A DNA stretch of 64,000 bases from JAENVU01 sp038250905. Lineage in GTDB: Bacteria > Actinomycetota > Acidimicrobiia > IMCC26256 > JAENVU01. Below the pieces are notes generated by a model. The model ran no database searches. It was not told the DNA's origin and was given only the letters and a program-made list of their open reading frames with translations. The translations under genes and the position numbers were made by a program. The DNA lies in assembly GCA_038250905.1 (NCBI GenBank), contig JBBSBV010000001.1, forward strand, positions 1 to 64,000. Direction: 5' to 3'. Shown here one piece after another: positions 15,770 through 23,279 of this stretch; position 1 is the stretch's first letter, and every line of letters starts with the position of its first letter.

Positions 15770-17258
15770 CGCCCCGATCCGGTCGCGCGACGGTGATCAC
15801 CAGCGCCGCGAGCAACTCGTTGCGCAACTCGCGCGGGTCGATGACGTCGTCGTAGCTCAGGCGATCAGCGGCCGCGTACGCGCCGCCGAGTTCCGCGTGT
15901 TCCAGGAGCGCCCGCACGTCGGGCTCGATCCCGGCCGCGTCGGCACCACTCTCGGCGGGCATCGCACCGAGGCGCGCGCCCGGGAACGCGAGGGTCGTCG
16001 TCTGGGCGTCGAACGGATTCATCGCCATGAGCGAGGACCCGAACCCGTACGCCTTGCGCAAGGTGACGTGCAGCTTCGGGCCCGCCACCCGGGCCTGGGC
16101 GGCGTACATGTGCGCGGCGTGGCGCAGGATGCCCGATTGTTCGGCCTGGGTTCCGGCGAGCACACCCGGGTTGTCGGCGAGGAACACGACCGGCAACCCG
16201 AACGGTGCCACCACCTCGAGGAAGCGGGCCGCCTTCTCCGCCGCTTCGCTGTCGATCGCTCCCGCCTTGACCGCCGGGTTGTTGGCCACGATCGCCACCG
16301 ATCGGCCGCCGAGCCGGCCGAGTCCGGTCACGAGCGACCGCCCGAAGCCGGGTTGGACCTCGAACCAGTCGCCGTCGTCCACCACCAACTCGACGACCCT
16401 CCGGATGTCGTAGGGCCGGCGCGGATCCGGCGGTACGACGTCGAGGAGGGCGTCGATCAGGCGCGGGCCGTCGGTGACGACCCGGTCGGGCGGCGCGAGG
16501 GTCGCGTTCGACGGGAAGTACGACAGGTAGTCGCGGACGAGATCGAGTGCGGACTCGTCGTCGGCGGCCGCGTTCTGCGCGACACCCGAGATGGTCGTGT
16601 GGATCGCCGTGCCGCCGAGTGCCTCTTTGCCGACCTCCTCGCCGGTGGCCGCGGCGACGAGCGGCGGACCGGCGGTGAAGAGTGCAGCACCCTCGACCAT
16701 GATCGTCAGGTCCATGAGGGGTGCCGTCAGCGCGCCGTGCCCCGCACTCGCGCCCATCACGACCGCCACCGTCGGCACCACGCCCCGCAGCCGTACGAGA
16801 GCCTGGAGATCGTTGGGTGCATGGGGGTAGCGCTCGAACGCGTTCTGGGCCCGCTCACCCGCGCCTTCGAGCAGCATGACCAGCGGCACCTGCTCCTGGA
16901 TCGCCAGTTGCGCGAGGCGGTGGCGTTTGGCGTGAGTGGCGATGCCGATCGAACCGCCCATCACCGTGAAGTCCTCGGCCCCCACGAGCACCGGTCGGCC
17001 GTCGATCGTGCCGTGGCCGGCGACGAGACCGTCGGCCGGCGCCACCGGAGTCATGCCGCGGCCGACGCTGCCGGCGTGCGCACCGATCTCGCGGAAGGAG
17101 CCGTCGTCGAGGAGAGCGGCGACCCGCGTCCGCGCATCGAGACGACCCGTTTCACGGTGCCGGGCGAGTCGGTCCGCGCCGCCCATAGCGGTGGCCGCGG
17201 TCCGGCGGACCTCCAGGTCCTCGAGCAGCGGCTGCCAGTCCTCGGCGTTGGTCACCAC
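15738..17258 (-). CDS. Acyl-CoA carboxylase carboxyltransferase subunit
   Basis: This 506-residue protein has two crotonase-fold halves of the biotin-dependent carboxyltransferase beta subunit (AccD/PccB/MccB class), which moves CO2 from biotin to an acyl-CoA. The N-terminal half has GAERAQNAFERYPHAP-like and GASAGHGALTAP segments (oxyanion glycines), and the C-terminal half has NNPAVKAGAIDSEAAEKAARF and PGVLAGTQAEQ. No biotin carboxylase or biotin carrier gene lies nearby. It follows the small acyl-CoA dehydrogenase gene by 6 bases and is last in the operon controlled from 19330. MccB-like enzymes beside acyl-CoA dehydrogenases suggest branched or isoprenoid acyl-CoA catabolism; this is inference. 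Confidence 0.9.
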   Translation of the reverse strand: MVTNAEDWQPLLEDLEVRRTAATAMGGADRLARHRETGRLDARTRVAALLDDGSFREIGAHAGSVGRGMTPVAPADGLVAGHGTIDGRPVLVGAEDFTVMGGSIGIATHAKRHRLAQLAIQEQVPLVMLLEGAGERAQNAFERYPHAPNDLQALVRLRGVVPTVAVVMGASAGHGALTAPLMDLTIMVEGAALFTAGPPLVAAATGEEVGKEALGGTAIHTTISGVAQNAAADDESALDLVRDYLSYFPSNATLAPPDRVVTDGPRLIDALLDVVPPDPRRPYDIRRVVELVVDDGDWFEVQPGFGRSLVTGLGRLGGRSVAIVANNPAVKAGAIDSEAAEKAARFLEVVAPFGLPVVFLADNPGVLAGTQAEQSGILRHAAHMYAAQARVAGPKLHVTLRKAYGFGSSLMAMNPFDAQTTTLAFPGARLGAMPAESGADAAGIEPDVRALLEHAELGGAYAAADRLSYDDVIDPRELRNELLAALVITVARPDRGATGSGAGAAR

Positions 17259-17264
17259 GCGCTC

Positions 17265-18179
17265 CTAAGCAGGCGTCGGCATCGTGGCGGCGAGGGCGTC
17301 GGCGTGGGCGTCGGCCCCACCGAACTGCGTCTCGAACACCCACGCCCGTTTGAGGTAGAGGTGGACGTCCACCTCCCAGGTGAAGCCCATGCCGCCGTAC
17401 ACCTGGGTCGCGCTCCGCCCGTTCAGGACCGCGGCCTCACCGGCGAGGAGTTTCGCCCCGGCGAGCGCGCGCGGGAGGGATCCGGTCTCGGGGTCGTCCA
17501 CCACGCACGCCGCCGCATGGACCGCGACGCGGGCGATCTCGGCCCGCACCGCCATGTCGGCACACAGGTGTTTGACCGCCTGGAACGAACCGATGGGACG
17601 GCCGAACTGTTCACGCTCCTGGGCGTAGCCCACGGCCAGATCGGTGAGGCGGTCGGCCATCCCGACGCAGTACGCGGCGGTCAGGAGCGCACCATGGGCA
17701 CGAAGGTCGGCCGCCGTGTCCTCGGCTGCGTGCCCTGCCGGGATCGGATCGTGCAGCCGCCAGATCGGCGTCAGCGGGTCGAGCGGCCATTCGGCGGGGC
17801 CGTCGGCCGCGAGTCCGTGGGCCGCGACCACCCGGACCGAGTCGCCGTCGAGCACGACGATGTCGTCGACCACGCCGAGGAACTCCACCAGATCGGCTCC
17901 CGCGAGACGGGCGTCGAGTCCCGTCGTGACGCGCTCGCGACCGAAACACCACACGAGTGGTCCCGGCACGAGTCCGCGTCCGAGTTCCTCGTACACGACT
18001 GCGGCATCGGCCCAGCCGAAACCGTCGGCACGGAGCGAGAACACGCCCGCCGTCGCCAACTCGTCGTATGTGGCGCGGTCGAATCCGTTTCGGACGCGCT
18101 CCATCGGGAACCGGCCGTCGACCAGAGCCCGCATGCCGTCGCGCAGCGCAACCTGGTCCTCGTCGAGATCGAAGTTCAC
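17265..18179 (-). CDS. Acyl-CoA dehydrogenase, short subunit
   Basis: This 304-residue acyl-CoA dehydrogenase family protein is shorter than the usual 380-400 residues. It starts NFDLDEDQVALRDGM, and its C-terminal helical domain includes ATQVYGGMGFTWEVDVHLYLKRAW. The middle FAD-binding beta domain looks reduced. The GTG at 18179 overlaps the stop of the larger acyl-CoA dehydrogenase by four bases (GTGA); the frame extends 66 codons upstream within that gene without similarity. Paired long and short subunits, each contributing part of the active site, are known for heteromeric FadE enzymes of steroid side-chain degradation in mycobacteria. The coupled pair here fits that arrangement. Confidence 0.88.
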   Translation of the reverse strand: MNFDLDEDQVALRDGMRALVDGRFPMERVRNGFDRATYDELATAGVFSLRADGFGWADAAVVYEELGRGLVPGPLVWCFGRERVTTGLDARLAGADLVEFLGVVDDIVVLDGDSVRVVAAHGLAADGPAEWPLDPLTPIWRLHDPIPAGHAAEDTAADLRAHGALLTAAYCVGMADRLTDLAVGYAQEREQFGRPIGSFQAVKHLCADMAVRAEIARVAVHAAACVVDDPETGSLPRALAGAKLLAGEAAVLNGRSATQVYGGMGFTWEVDVHLYLKRAWVFETQFGGADAHADALAATMPTPA

Positions 18180-19330
18180 GCGCGCTCCTGAGGTTTCGGC
18201 TCGCGCGGGAGTCCCAGGACGCGCTCGCCGAGGATGTTGCGCTGAATCTGGGAGGTGCCCGCCGCAATGGTGAACGCGAGCATGCGCAAGCGCTCCTCCA
18301 CGAACGGGCCCTCGCCGTCGACGGTGAGAATCCCCCGCTCCAAGACGCGCAACGCGAGTTCGCCGAGCTTCTGACACGCCTCGCTGTACGCGAGCTTGAT
18401 CATGAAGGGACCACGACCGTTGACCCCGCGCGCCGATTGCGTCACGTTGCGCTTGATCAACATCCAGACCGCGTCGAGTTCGGCCGCGATGTGACCGAGC
18501 TCCCGCCGGTGCGCAGGGTCGCGCACGTAGGGAGCAAGGTCCTCCACGAGGCGGGTCGTGTCGACCAGATCACTGACGAACGCAGTGCCCCGTTCGAAGG
18601 ACAGGGTCACGTTGGTGACCCGCCAACCATCGTTCTCATCGCCGATCCGGCAGTCCACGGGGACTCGCACCTCGTCGAGGAACAGCTCGGCGAACTCGGA
18701 CGAGCCGAGGACGGTCTTGAGGGGGCGGACCTCGATGCCCGGCAGGTCCATCGGCAACATCAGCCAGGTGATGCCCTTGTGCTTCGGCGCATCGGGATCG
18801 GTCCGCACCAGGAGTTCGCCGACATCGCCGATCTGACCGTACGAGCACCAGATCTTCTGCCCCGTCACCACGTAATGGTCACCGTCGCGGACGGCCCGGG
18901 TGCGCAACGACGCGAGGTCCGATCCCGCTCCCGGTTCGGAGAATCCCTGGCACCACACCTCGTCCCCGCGCAGGATCGCGGGGAGGTGGGCGGCCTTCTG
19001 GTCCGGAGTGCCCTCGGCGATGATCGTCGGACCCGCGTGGAGCAGGCCGACGAAGTTGACGCCGACGTAGGGCGCCCGGGCCCGGGTGGTCTCCTCCAGG
19101 AACACGAGCTGCTGGCTCGGCGGCGCGGCCTGCCCGCCGTACTCGACCGGCCAGTTCAGGCCCGCGTATCCGGCCTCGAACAACCGGCGCTGCCAATCGG
19201 TGTCCCACGTCCTCCGGGCGTCCCAGTCGTCGCGCGCGGGCTGCGGCGCGAGCGTCGGCAACTCCCGGGCGAGCCACTCGCGGAGCTGAGCACGAAAGGC
19301 GACGTCAGCCTCGGAGAAGCGGAGATCCAT
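18176..19330 (-). CDS. Acyl-CoA dehydrogenase, long subunit
   Basis: This 384-residue FAD enzyme introduces the alpha-beta double bond into an acyl-CoA. Recognisable parts are the N-terminal helical domain (NWPVEYGGQ), the central flavin motif CQGFSEPGAGSDLASL, the substrate-side WCSYGQIGD strand, and the C-terminal AAGTSQIQRNILGERVLG flavin contact. It is the first gene of the operon and is coupled to the short subunit by a GTGA overlap, then to the carboxyltransferase. A TAGACT box (19345-19340) lies 9 bases before the ATG, and the shared ATCTGACG-type palindrome lies immediately upstream of that box, so repression by a dedicated regulator is likely. Confidence 0.92.
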   Translation of the reverse strand: MDLRFSEADVAFRAQLREWLARELPTLAPQPARDDWDARRTWDTDWQRRLFEAGYAGLNWPVEYGGQAAPPSQQLVFLEETTRARAPYVGVNFVGLLHAGPTIIAEGTPDQKAAHLPAILRGDEVWCQGFSEPGAGSDLASLRTRAVRDGDHYVVTGQKIWCSYGQIGDVGELLVRTDPDAPKHKGITWLMLPMDLPGIEVRPLKTVLGSSEFAELFLDEVRVPVDCRIGDENDGWRVTNVTLSFERGTAFVSDLVDTTRLVEDLAPYVRDPAHRRELGHIAAELDAVWMLIKRNVTQSARGVNGRGPFMIKLAYSEACQKLGELALRVLERGILTVDGEGPFVEERLRMLAFTIAAGTSQIQRNILGERVLGLPREPKPQERA

Positions 19331-19352
19331 GAGGGCGGCAGTCTAGAGAGCC

Positions 19353-19371
19353 TTCTGACGGGTCATCAGAT
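19353..19371. promoter_or_regulatory. Shared operator palindrome, acyl-CoA dehydrogenase operon
   Basis: TCTGACG-GGT-CATCAGA (19354-19370) matches the palindrome ATCTGACG-N3-CGTCAGAT found at three other promoters here, with one mismatch in the right arm and one at the outer left base. It sits 8 bases upstream of the predicted -10 box (19345-19340, minus strand) of the long acyl-CoA dehydrogenase gene, where a bound repressor would block the polymerase. Confidence 0.65.
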
Positions 19372-19404
19372 CCGCCGGACGAACCGGTGGTGGAACCGCC
19401 GCGA

Positions 19405-20811
19405 CTAGCGCCGGCCCCGACGCGTGCGGCCCGGCGGCGTCGCGGCCTCGGGGCGAGCCGCGCCCGACTCGCTGCGACCGGCGCCATCGCGAGCACTCCG
19501 GGTCGGCGTGCCTTCCCGACGGACCGGGGTGCCTTCCCGACGAGCCGGAGCCGCGTCCCGACGCGGAGTCCCCGAGTTGTTCTCGTGGCGACTGCCGGAG
19601 CCCTCGGTCGACCGGCGAGCGGACCCACCATCGCTGCGACCGCGGTCGCGACGGGCCGCGGGACGGCCGCCCTGACCCCGGTTCTCCTTGGCCGGACGCG
19701 AGCGCTTCTGGGGCGTGTAGTCGGGCTCGGCGAGTCCGAGCTCACGCTGGAGGCTCAGACTCGACCGCACCTGGTCGGGCAACACGAACGAGACGACCAC
19801 ACCGGTCGCACCCTTACGCGCGGTACGACCCGAACGGTGCACGTATGCCTTGGCGTCCTCGGGTGGATCGAAGTGCACGACACACGCGACGTCGTCGACG
19901 TGGATCCCTCGGGCGGCAACGTCGGTCGCGATCAACGCGTGGACGCGACCGCGTGCGAAGTCGGCCAAGGCACGGTCTCGCTTGGCCTGCGACAGGCCAC
20001 CGTGGATCGGTGCCGACTCGACCCCGGACTGCGACAACTTCTTCGCGACCTTGTCGGCACCGTGGCGCGTGCGACAGAACACGATCGTCGGACCTTCGGT
20101 ACCGATCACCTCGGCCGCGCGGGTCAAGCGGTTCTCGCTGGTGATGCGCTCGAACCGGTGCTCGGCATCGGCGGCATCCGACTCGACCCCGGCGACTTCG
20201 TGGCGCACCGGGAACCGCTGGTACTCCTCGGTCAACACGCCCACGGCGCCGTCCAGCGTCGCCGAGAACAGGAGCGTCTGTCGTTCGAGGTTGGTCTGGT
20301 CGAGAATCCGACGGACGGCGGGCAGGAACCCCATGTCGGCCATGCGGTCGGCTTCGTCGATGACCACGATCGCCACCCGGTCCAGCACGAGGGCGCGCTG
20401 CGCGATGAGGTCCTCGAGGCGGCCGGGACACGCGACGAGGATCTCGACGCCCTTGCGGAGAGCACGCTTCTGGGGCTCGTAGCCGACACCGCCGTAGACC
20501 GCGAACACCCGCTGGTTGCGGATCGACGCCATCGGCTCGAGTTCACGGGTGATCTGCGCGGCGAGTTCACGGGTCGGCGCAAGGATCAGCGCACTGGGGC
20601 GACGGGGGCGCGCCGGGGTCACCCGCTCGACGGTGGGCGCACCGAACGCGATGGTCTTGCCGGAACCCGTCGGCGCCCGACCGCACACGTCCTTGCCGGC
20701 CAGCGCATCGGGGATGGTGGCGGCCTGGACCGGGAAGGGCTCGGTGATTCCCTTGGAAATCAGCGCGTGGACGAGATCGGGCGCGAGCCCAAGATCGGAA
20801 AAGCTGGACAC
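19405..20811 (-). CDS. DEAD-box RNA helicase with basic C-terminal tail
   Basis: This 468-residue ATP-dependent RNA helicase has the Q motif (FSDLGLAPDL and PFPVQ), motif I APTGSGKT, Ia PTRELA, II VIDEADRMAD, III FSATLDG, V ATDVAARGI and VI HRSGRTARKG. Residues after about 370 form a low-complexity tail rich in Arg, Gly, Ser and Pro, as in RNA-binding tails of cold-shock helicases. The start is the GTG at 20811: AGGAG lies 7 bases upstream and it begins exactly at the helicase core, whereas the much longer open frame upstream runs through unrelated sequence. It acts in mRNA or ribosome remodelling. The 5' leader holds a perfect 7-bp hairpin. The gene is not linked to the neighbouring catabolic operons. 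Confidence 0.93.
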   Translation of the reverse strand: MSSFSDLGLAPDLVHALISKGITEPFPVQAATIPDALAGKDVCGRAPTGSGKTIAFGAPTVERVTPARPRRPSALILAPTRELAAQITRELEPMASIRNQRVFAVYGGVGYEPQKRALRKGVEILVACPGRLEDLIAQRALVLDRVAIVVIDEADRMADMGFLPAVRRILDQTNLERQTLLFSATLDGAVGVLTEEYQRFPVRHEVAGVESDAADAEHRFERITSENRLTRAAEVIGTEGPTIVFCRTRHGADKVAKKLSQSGVESAPIHGGLSQAKRDRALADFARGRVHALIATDVAARGIHVDDVACVVHFDPPEDAKAYVHRSGRTARKGATGVVVSFVLPDQVRSSLSLQRELGLAEPDYTPQKRSRPAKENRGQGGRPAARRDRGRSDGGSARRSTEGSGSRHENNSGTPRRDAAPARREGTPVRREGTPTRSARDGAGRSESGAARPEAATPPGRTRRGRR

Positions 20812-20824
20812 TGTGACACTCCTC

Positions 20825-20841
20825 AACCCGCTCAGCGGGTT
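20825..20841 (-). promoter_or_regulatory. 5' leader hairpin of the DEAD-box helicase
   Basis: AACCCGC-TCA-GCGGGTT forms a perfect 7-bp stem with a 3-base loop, immediately upstream of the AGGAG ribosome binding site in the helicase mRNA. A TAGGAT sequence on the minus strand at 20915-20910 could be the -10 box, which would give a leader of about 90 bases. Structured leaders are common on RNA helicase genes; the regulatory role is inferred. Confidence 0.45.
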
Positions 20842-20932
20842 CTCTTCCGCGCGACGGAAGGACGGGATTGTCTCCAGCGCGGCTGTCCGACGGAGGTCGA
20901 ACGGAAAACATCCTACCGCACGGAACCGCGCG

Positions 20933-20957
20933 CCCCGGTACCGCGTGACGGGAGGCT
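20933..20957 (+). repeat. Left 25-base direct repeat flanking the GNAT gene
   Basis: The repeat reads CCCCGGTA-C-CGCGTGACGG-G-AGGCT and matches 21485-21509 at 23 of 25 positions in the same orientation. It lies 22 bases before the GNAT start. Together the copies bracket the GNAT gene, as expected for insertion or duplication of a short cassette. Confidence 0.75.
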
Positions 20958-20979
20958 CAGTTTGATACGACCTGCTGGA

Positions 20980-21582
20980 ATGAGCCAGGTGCATGACATT
21001 CGGTGTCGCCCGGCCGGGGTTGAGGACTTCAGTTTTCTGGCGACGATGCTGGGTGAGGCGGCAGTCTGGCGTCCCGACAAGCCGACACCGAACGCCGACC
21101 AGGTGCTCGCCGATCCGCGCTACGCGATGTACCTCGCCGGATGGCCGAGACACGGCGACTACGGACTCGTTGTCGAACAGGATGGACCGCTGGGCGCGGC
21201 TTGGTATCGGACCTACACCGAGGTGAGCCATGGCTATGGCTACGTGTCTGAGGACGTCCCGGAACTGTCGATCGCCGTCGTCGCGTCGCGTCGGCACGAG
21301 GGGATTGGTCGTCGGCTTCTCATCGACCTGATCAAGGCCAGCATTGTTCAGGGTTACCCGGCTCTGAGTCTCAGCGTCAACGACCAAAATCCGGCGCGTG
21401 GCCTCTACGAGTCGGTCGGTTTCGCGCCGGTCGAGCACCACGGGTCGTCCTGGACAATGGTCAGACCCGCCGCTCGAGTCACTACCCCGGTATCGCGTGA
21501 CGGCAGGCTTGCTCAGCAGCGGCCCGACGTGACGTCACGGTCGGAGGCGACGAGGTTGGACGGCACCGTCAGGCATGCGTGA
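20980..21582 (+). CDS. GNAT family N-acetyltransferase, probably an inserted cassette
   Basis: This 200-residue protein has the GNAT fold, which moves an acetyl group from acetyl-CoA to an amine. The acetyl-CoA pyrophosphate loop is SRRHEGIGRRLL, followed by LSLSVNDQNPARGLYESVGF, a typical motif B with the Asn-Pro-Ala-Arg helix. Family members normally end near SSWTMVRP (about residue 163); the remaining residues read across the right copy of a 25-base direct repeat and 70 bases into the convergent DUF4190 gene, so the native stop may have been lost. Codon use is less GC-rich at third positions than in the neighbours. The ATG at 20980 has no strong ribosome binding site. The substrate is unknown. 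Confidence 0.8.
   Translation: MSQVHDIRCRPAGVEDFSFLATMLGEAAVWRPDKPTPNADQVLADPRYAMYLAGWPRHGDYGLVVEQDGPLGAAWYRTYTEVSHGYGYVSEDVPELSIAVVASRRHEGIGRRLLIDLIKASIVQGYPALSLSVNDQNPARGLYESVGFAPVEHHGSSWTMVRPAARVTTPVSRDGRLAQQRPDVTSRSEATRLDGTVRHA
21485..21509 (+). repeat. Right 25-base direct repeat flanking the GNAT gene
   Basis: The repeat reads CCCCGGTA-T-CGCGTGACGG-C-AGGCT and differs from the left copy at two positions. It ends 4 bases before the stop of the convergent DUF4190 gene, so the bracketed segment sits between that gene's 3' end and the helicase 5' flank. Confidence 0.75.
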
Positions 21583-22133
21583 CCACCGAACACCCCCTCG
21601 ATGTCGAGTCGCCAGTTCACGCGTGCCAGTTCCGCCTCGGTCGCGCCCGGACGACGCACTCCCGTCCGACCGAGCGTCACGTTGCGCACACAACAGGTCG
21701 AATTGAAGGCCTGATCGATCACCGCGCGACTTCGTGGCGTCGTACCGCGCAACCGAGCGATACGCACGATCTGCACATCGACGTCGCGCGCGTGGTCGAC
21801 GACCACGTTGGTGCTGTCGACCCCTCGGGCCAGGAGGAACACCGCGGAGATCACCACGACGCCGAGTCCGATCGACGCGTAGCCGATGATCAGGCCCGCG
21901 AGCGCCAGGCCCCCGCCGCCCTCGCCGGTGCGCTTGATCTGATGCCGCGCCACGTGCCCGAACACGATTCCCAGCACGGTCCCGATGCCGCAGAACACGA
22001 AGGTTGCGAGGCTGCAGACGAGCGACGCGATGGCGAACCCGTTGGTCCGGGCCGGAGGCGGATACTGATTCGGCGCCGGTGGCGGTGGCGCCGGCGGAAA
22101 CACTGCCGGAGGCGGATCGGGCGGGACGCTCAT
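21513..22133 (-). CDS. DUF4190-type membrane protein
   Basis: This 206-residue protein starts with a proline-rich cytoplasmic segment (about residues 1-30), then two hydrophobic helices, NGFAIASLVCSLATFVFCGIG and GGLALAGLIIGYASIG, separated by GHVARHQIKRTGEGG; this is the DUF4190 signature. A third hydrophobic stretch continues to about residue 108, after which a predicted extracytoplasmic domain carries three cysteines plus a final one. The function of DUF4190 proteins is not known. The ATG at 22133 gives the typical Pro-rich start. Its 3' end overlaps the extended tail of the convergent GNAT gene by 70 bases. Confidence 0.75.
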   Translation of the reverse strand: MSVPPDPPPAVFPPAPPPPAPNQYPPPARTNGFAIASLVCSLATFVFCGIGTVLGIVFGHVARHQIKRTGEGGGGLALAGLIIGYASIGLGVVVISAVFLLARGVDSTNVVVDHARDVDVQIVRIARLRGTTPRSRAVIDQAFNSTCCVRNVTLGRTGVRRPGATEAELARVNWRLDIEGVFGGHACLTVPSNLVASDRDVTSGRC

Positions 22134-22182
22134 CGCGAGACGGTAGGACCTCAAATCCGAACCCGTGGGGATACACGGTCGA

Positions 22183-22188
22183 TAGCGT
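22183..22188 (+). promoter_or_regulatory. Predicted leaderless -10 box of monooxygenase-like gene
   Basis: TAGCGT ends 7 bases before the ATG at 22196 with no ribosome binding site between them. Confidence 0.45.
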
Positions 22189-22195
22189 GCGCGCC

Positions 22196-22534
22196 ATGAC
22201 GACGGGCGGGATCGCGAGCACACCGGAGCCGCCGTACTACGCGGTGATCTTCACTTCTCTTCACACGGGCTCCGCCCTCGCCGAGTACACCGCCGTGGCC
22301 ACGCTCATGGAGCGCCTGGCCGGAGAGCAGCCGGGCTTCCTCGGCATCGAGAGTGCGCACGAGGCCATCGGGATCACCGTCAGCTACTGGCGGGACGAAG
22401 CATCGATCCGAGCCTGGCGCGACCACGTGGAGCACACGGTGGCGCGCGAGCGCGGCCGGGCCGAGTGGTACTCGAACTACGCGCTGCGGGTCGCCCGCGT
22501 CGAACGCGCGACCACGTTCACCGCGCCGGCGTAA
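22196..22534 (+). CDS. Antibiotic biosynthesis monooxygenase (ABM) fold protein
   Basis: This 112-residue protein has the dimeric alpha-beta barrel of ABM/HmoA-like proteins. YYAVIFTSLH forms strand 1; EYTAVATLMERLAGEQPGFLGIESAH and the SYWRDEASIRAWRDHVEHTVARERGRAEWY region are the family signature, especially the tryptophan-containing helix. Members include heme-degrading and quinol monooxygenases, and many have no known role. The ATG at 22196 follows a TAGCGT box by 7 bases. Its last 17 bases overlap the convergent phosphatase gene. Confidence 0.8.
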   Translation: MTTGGIASTPEPPYYAVIFTSLHTGSALAEYTAVATLMERLAGEQPGFLGIESAHEAIGITVSYWRDEASIRAWRDHVEHTVARERGRAEWYSNYALRVARVERATTFTAPA

Positions 22535-23279
22535 CCAGGGATTCCCGCAGCCGGGCGACCGCGGCCGCCGACAATCCCGCCCCGATCACGTACTCCTCGA
22601 CCGAACCGTGTTCCGCACGTAACGCGTCGAGGACGATCGTCATCGTGGCCGCCTGCGCGCCGTACTGCTGCCCGGCCACCTCGGCGTGGGTCTCGTTCGC
22701 TTCGGCGTACGCGGTGTGACGCGCCACGATGGTGGGCATCCGCGACTCGGTGAACGCGAAGTCGGTGACGATCGAGGCGTCGGGCACATGACACAACGCG
22801 AGGACGAGCGCCGACACCAGGCCGGTGCGGTCCTTGCCTGCCGCGCAGTGGAACACGACGGGTTGCTGCTCGGCATCGGCGATCACCGCGAGTACCGCGG
22901 CGAACCGCGACGCGTACTCCTCGAGCATGAACGCGTAGATCTGATCGAGCGTCTGAAACTTCGCCGCCTTGCGCGCTTTCCGGCTCGGCAACGCGGGCTC
23001 GCGGGTCTGGTCGACGATCGGCATGTGCAGTTGCCGTACGTGGGCTTCGAGCGGCCCGTGGCCGTAGTCCTCCACCTCGTGCCGAGCCCGCAGGTCGATG
23101 ACCGTGCGCACACCGAGGTCGTCCCGCAGGTGTTCCACGTCCTGCCGGCTCAGGTACGACAACGAGTCGCTGCGGAACACCCGACCCGTTCGCACCGTCG
23201 CGCCGTCCTCGGTCAGCACCCCGCCGAGATCGCGAAAGTTGCCCGGTCCGTCGAGTTCGACGATGCGGGGCACGGTCAC
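22518..23279 (-). CDS. Tyrosine-protein phosphatase (DSP/PtpB-like)
   Basis: This 253-residue phosphatase has an N-terminal NFRDLGG motif and the CX5R P-loop HCAAGKDRTG (Cys145, Arg151), as in the mycobacterial PtpB/lipid phosphatase family. Such enzymes hydrolyse phosphotyrosine or phosphoinositides. The GTG at 23279 overlaps the stop of the upstream amidohydrolase by four bases (GTGA), so it is co-translated with a catabolic enzyme, which is unusual; the shared operator at 24536 would then also control it. No secretion signal is seen. Confidence 0.88.
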   Translation of the reverse strand: MTVPRIVELDGPGNFRDLGGVLTEDGATVRTGRVFRSDSLSYLSRQDVEHLRDDLGVRTVIDLRARHEVEDYGHGPLEAHVRQLHMPIVDQTREPALPSRKARKAAKFQTLDQIYAFMLEEYASRFAAVLAVIADAEQQPVVFHCAAGKDRTGLVSALVLALCHVPDASIVTDFAFTESRMPTIVARHTAYAEANETHAEVAGQQYGAQAATMTIVLDALRAEHGSVEEYVIGAGLSAAAVARLRESLVTPAR

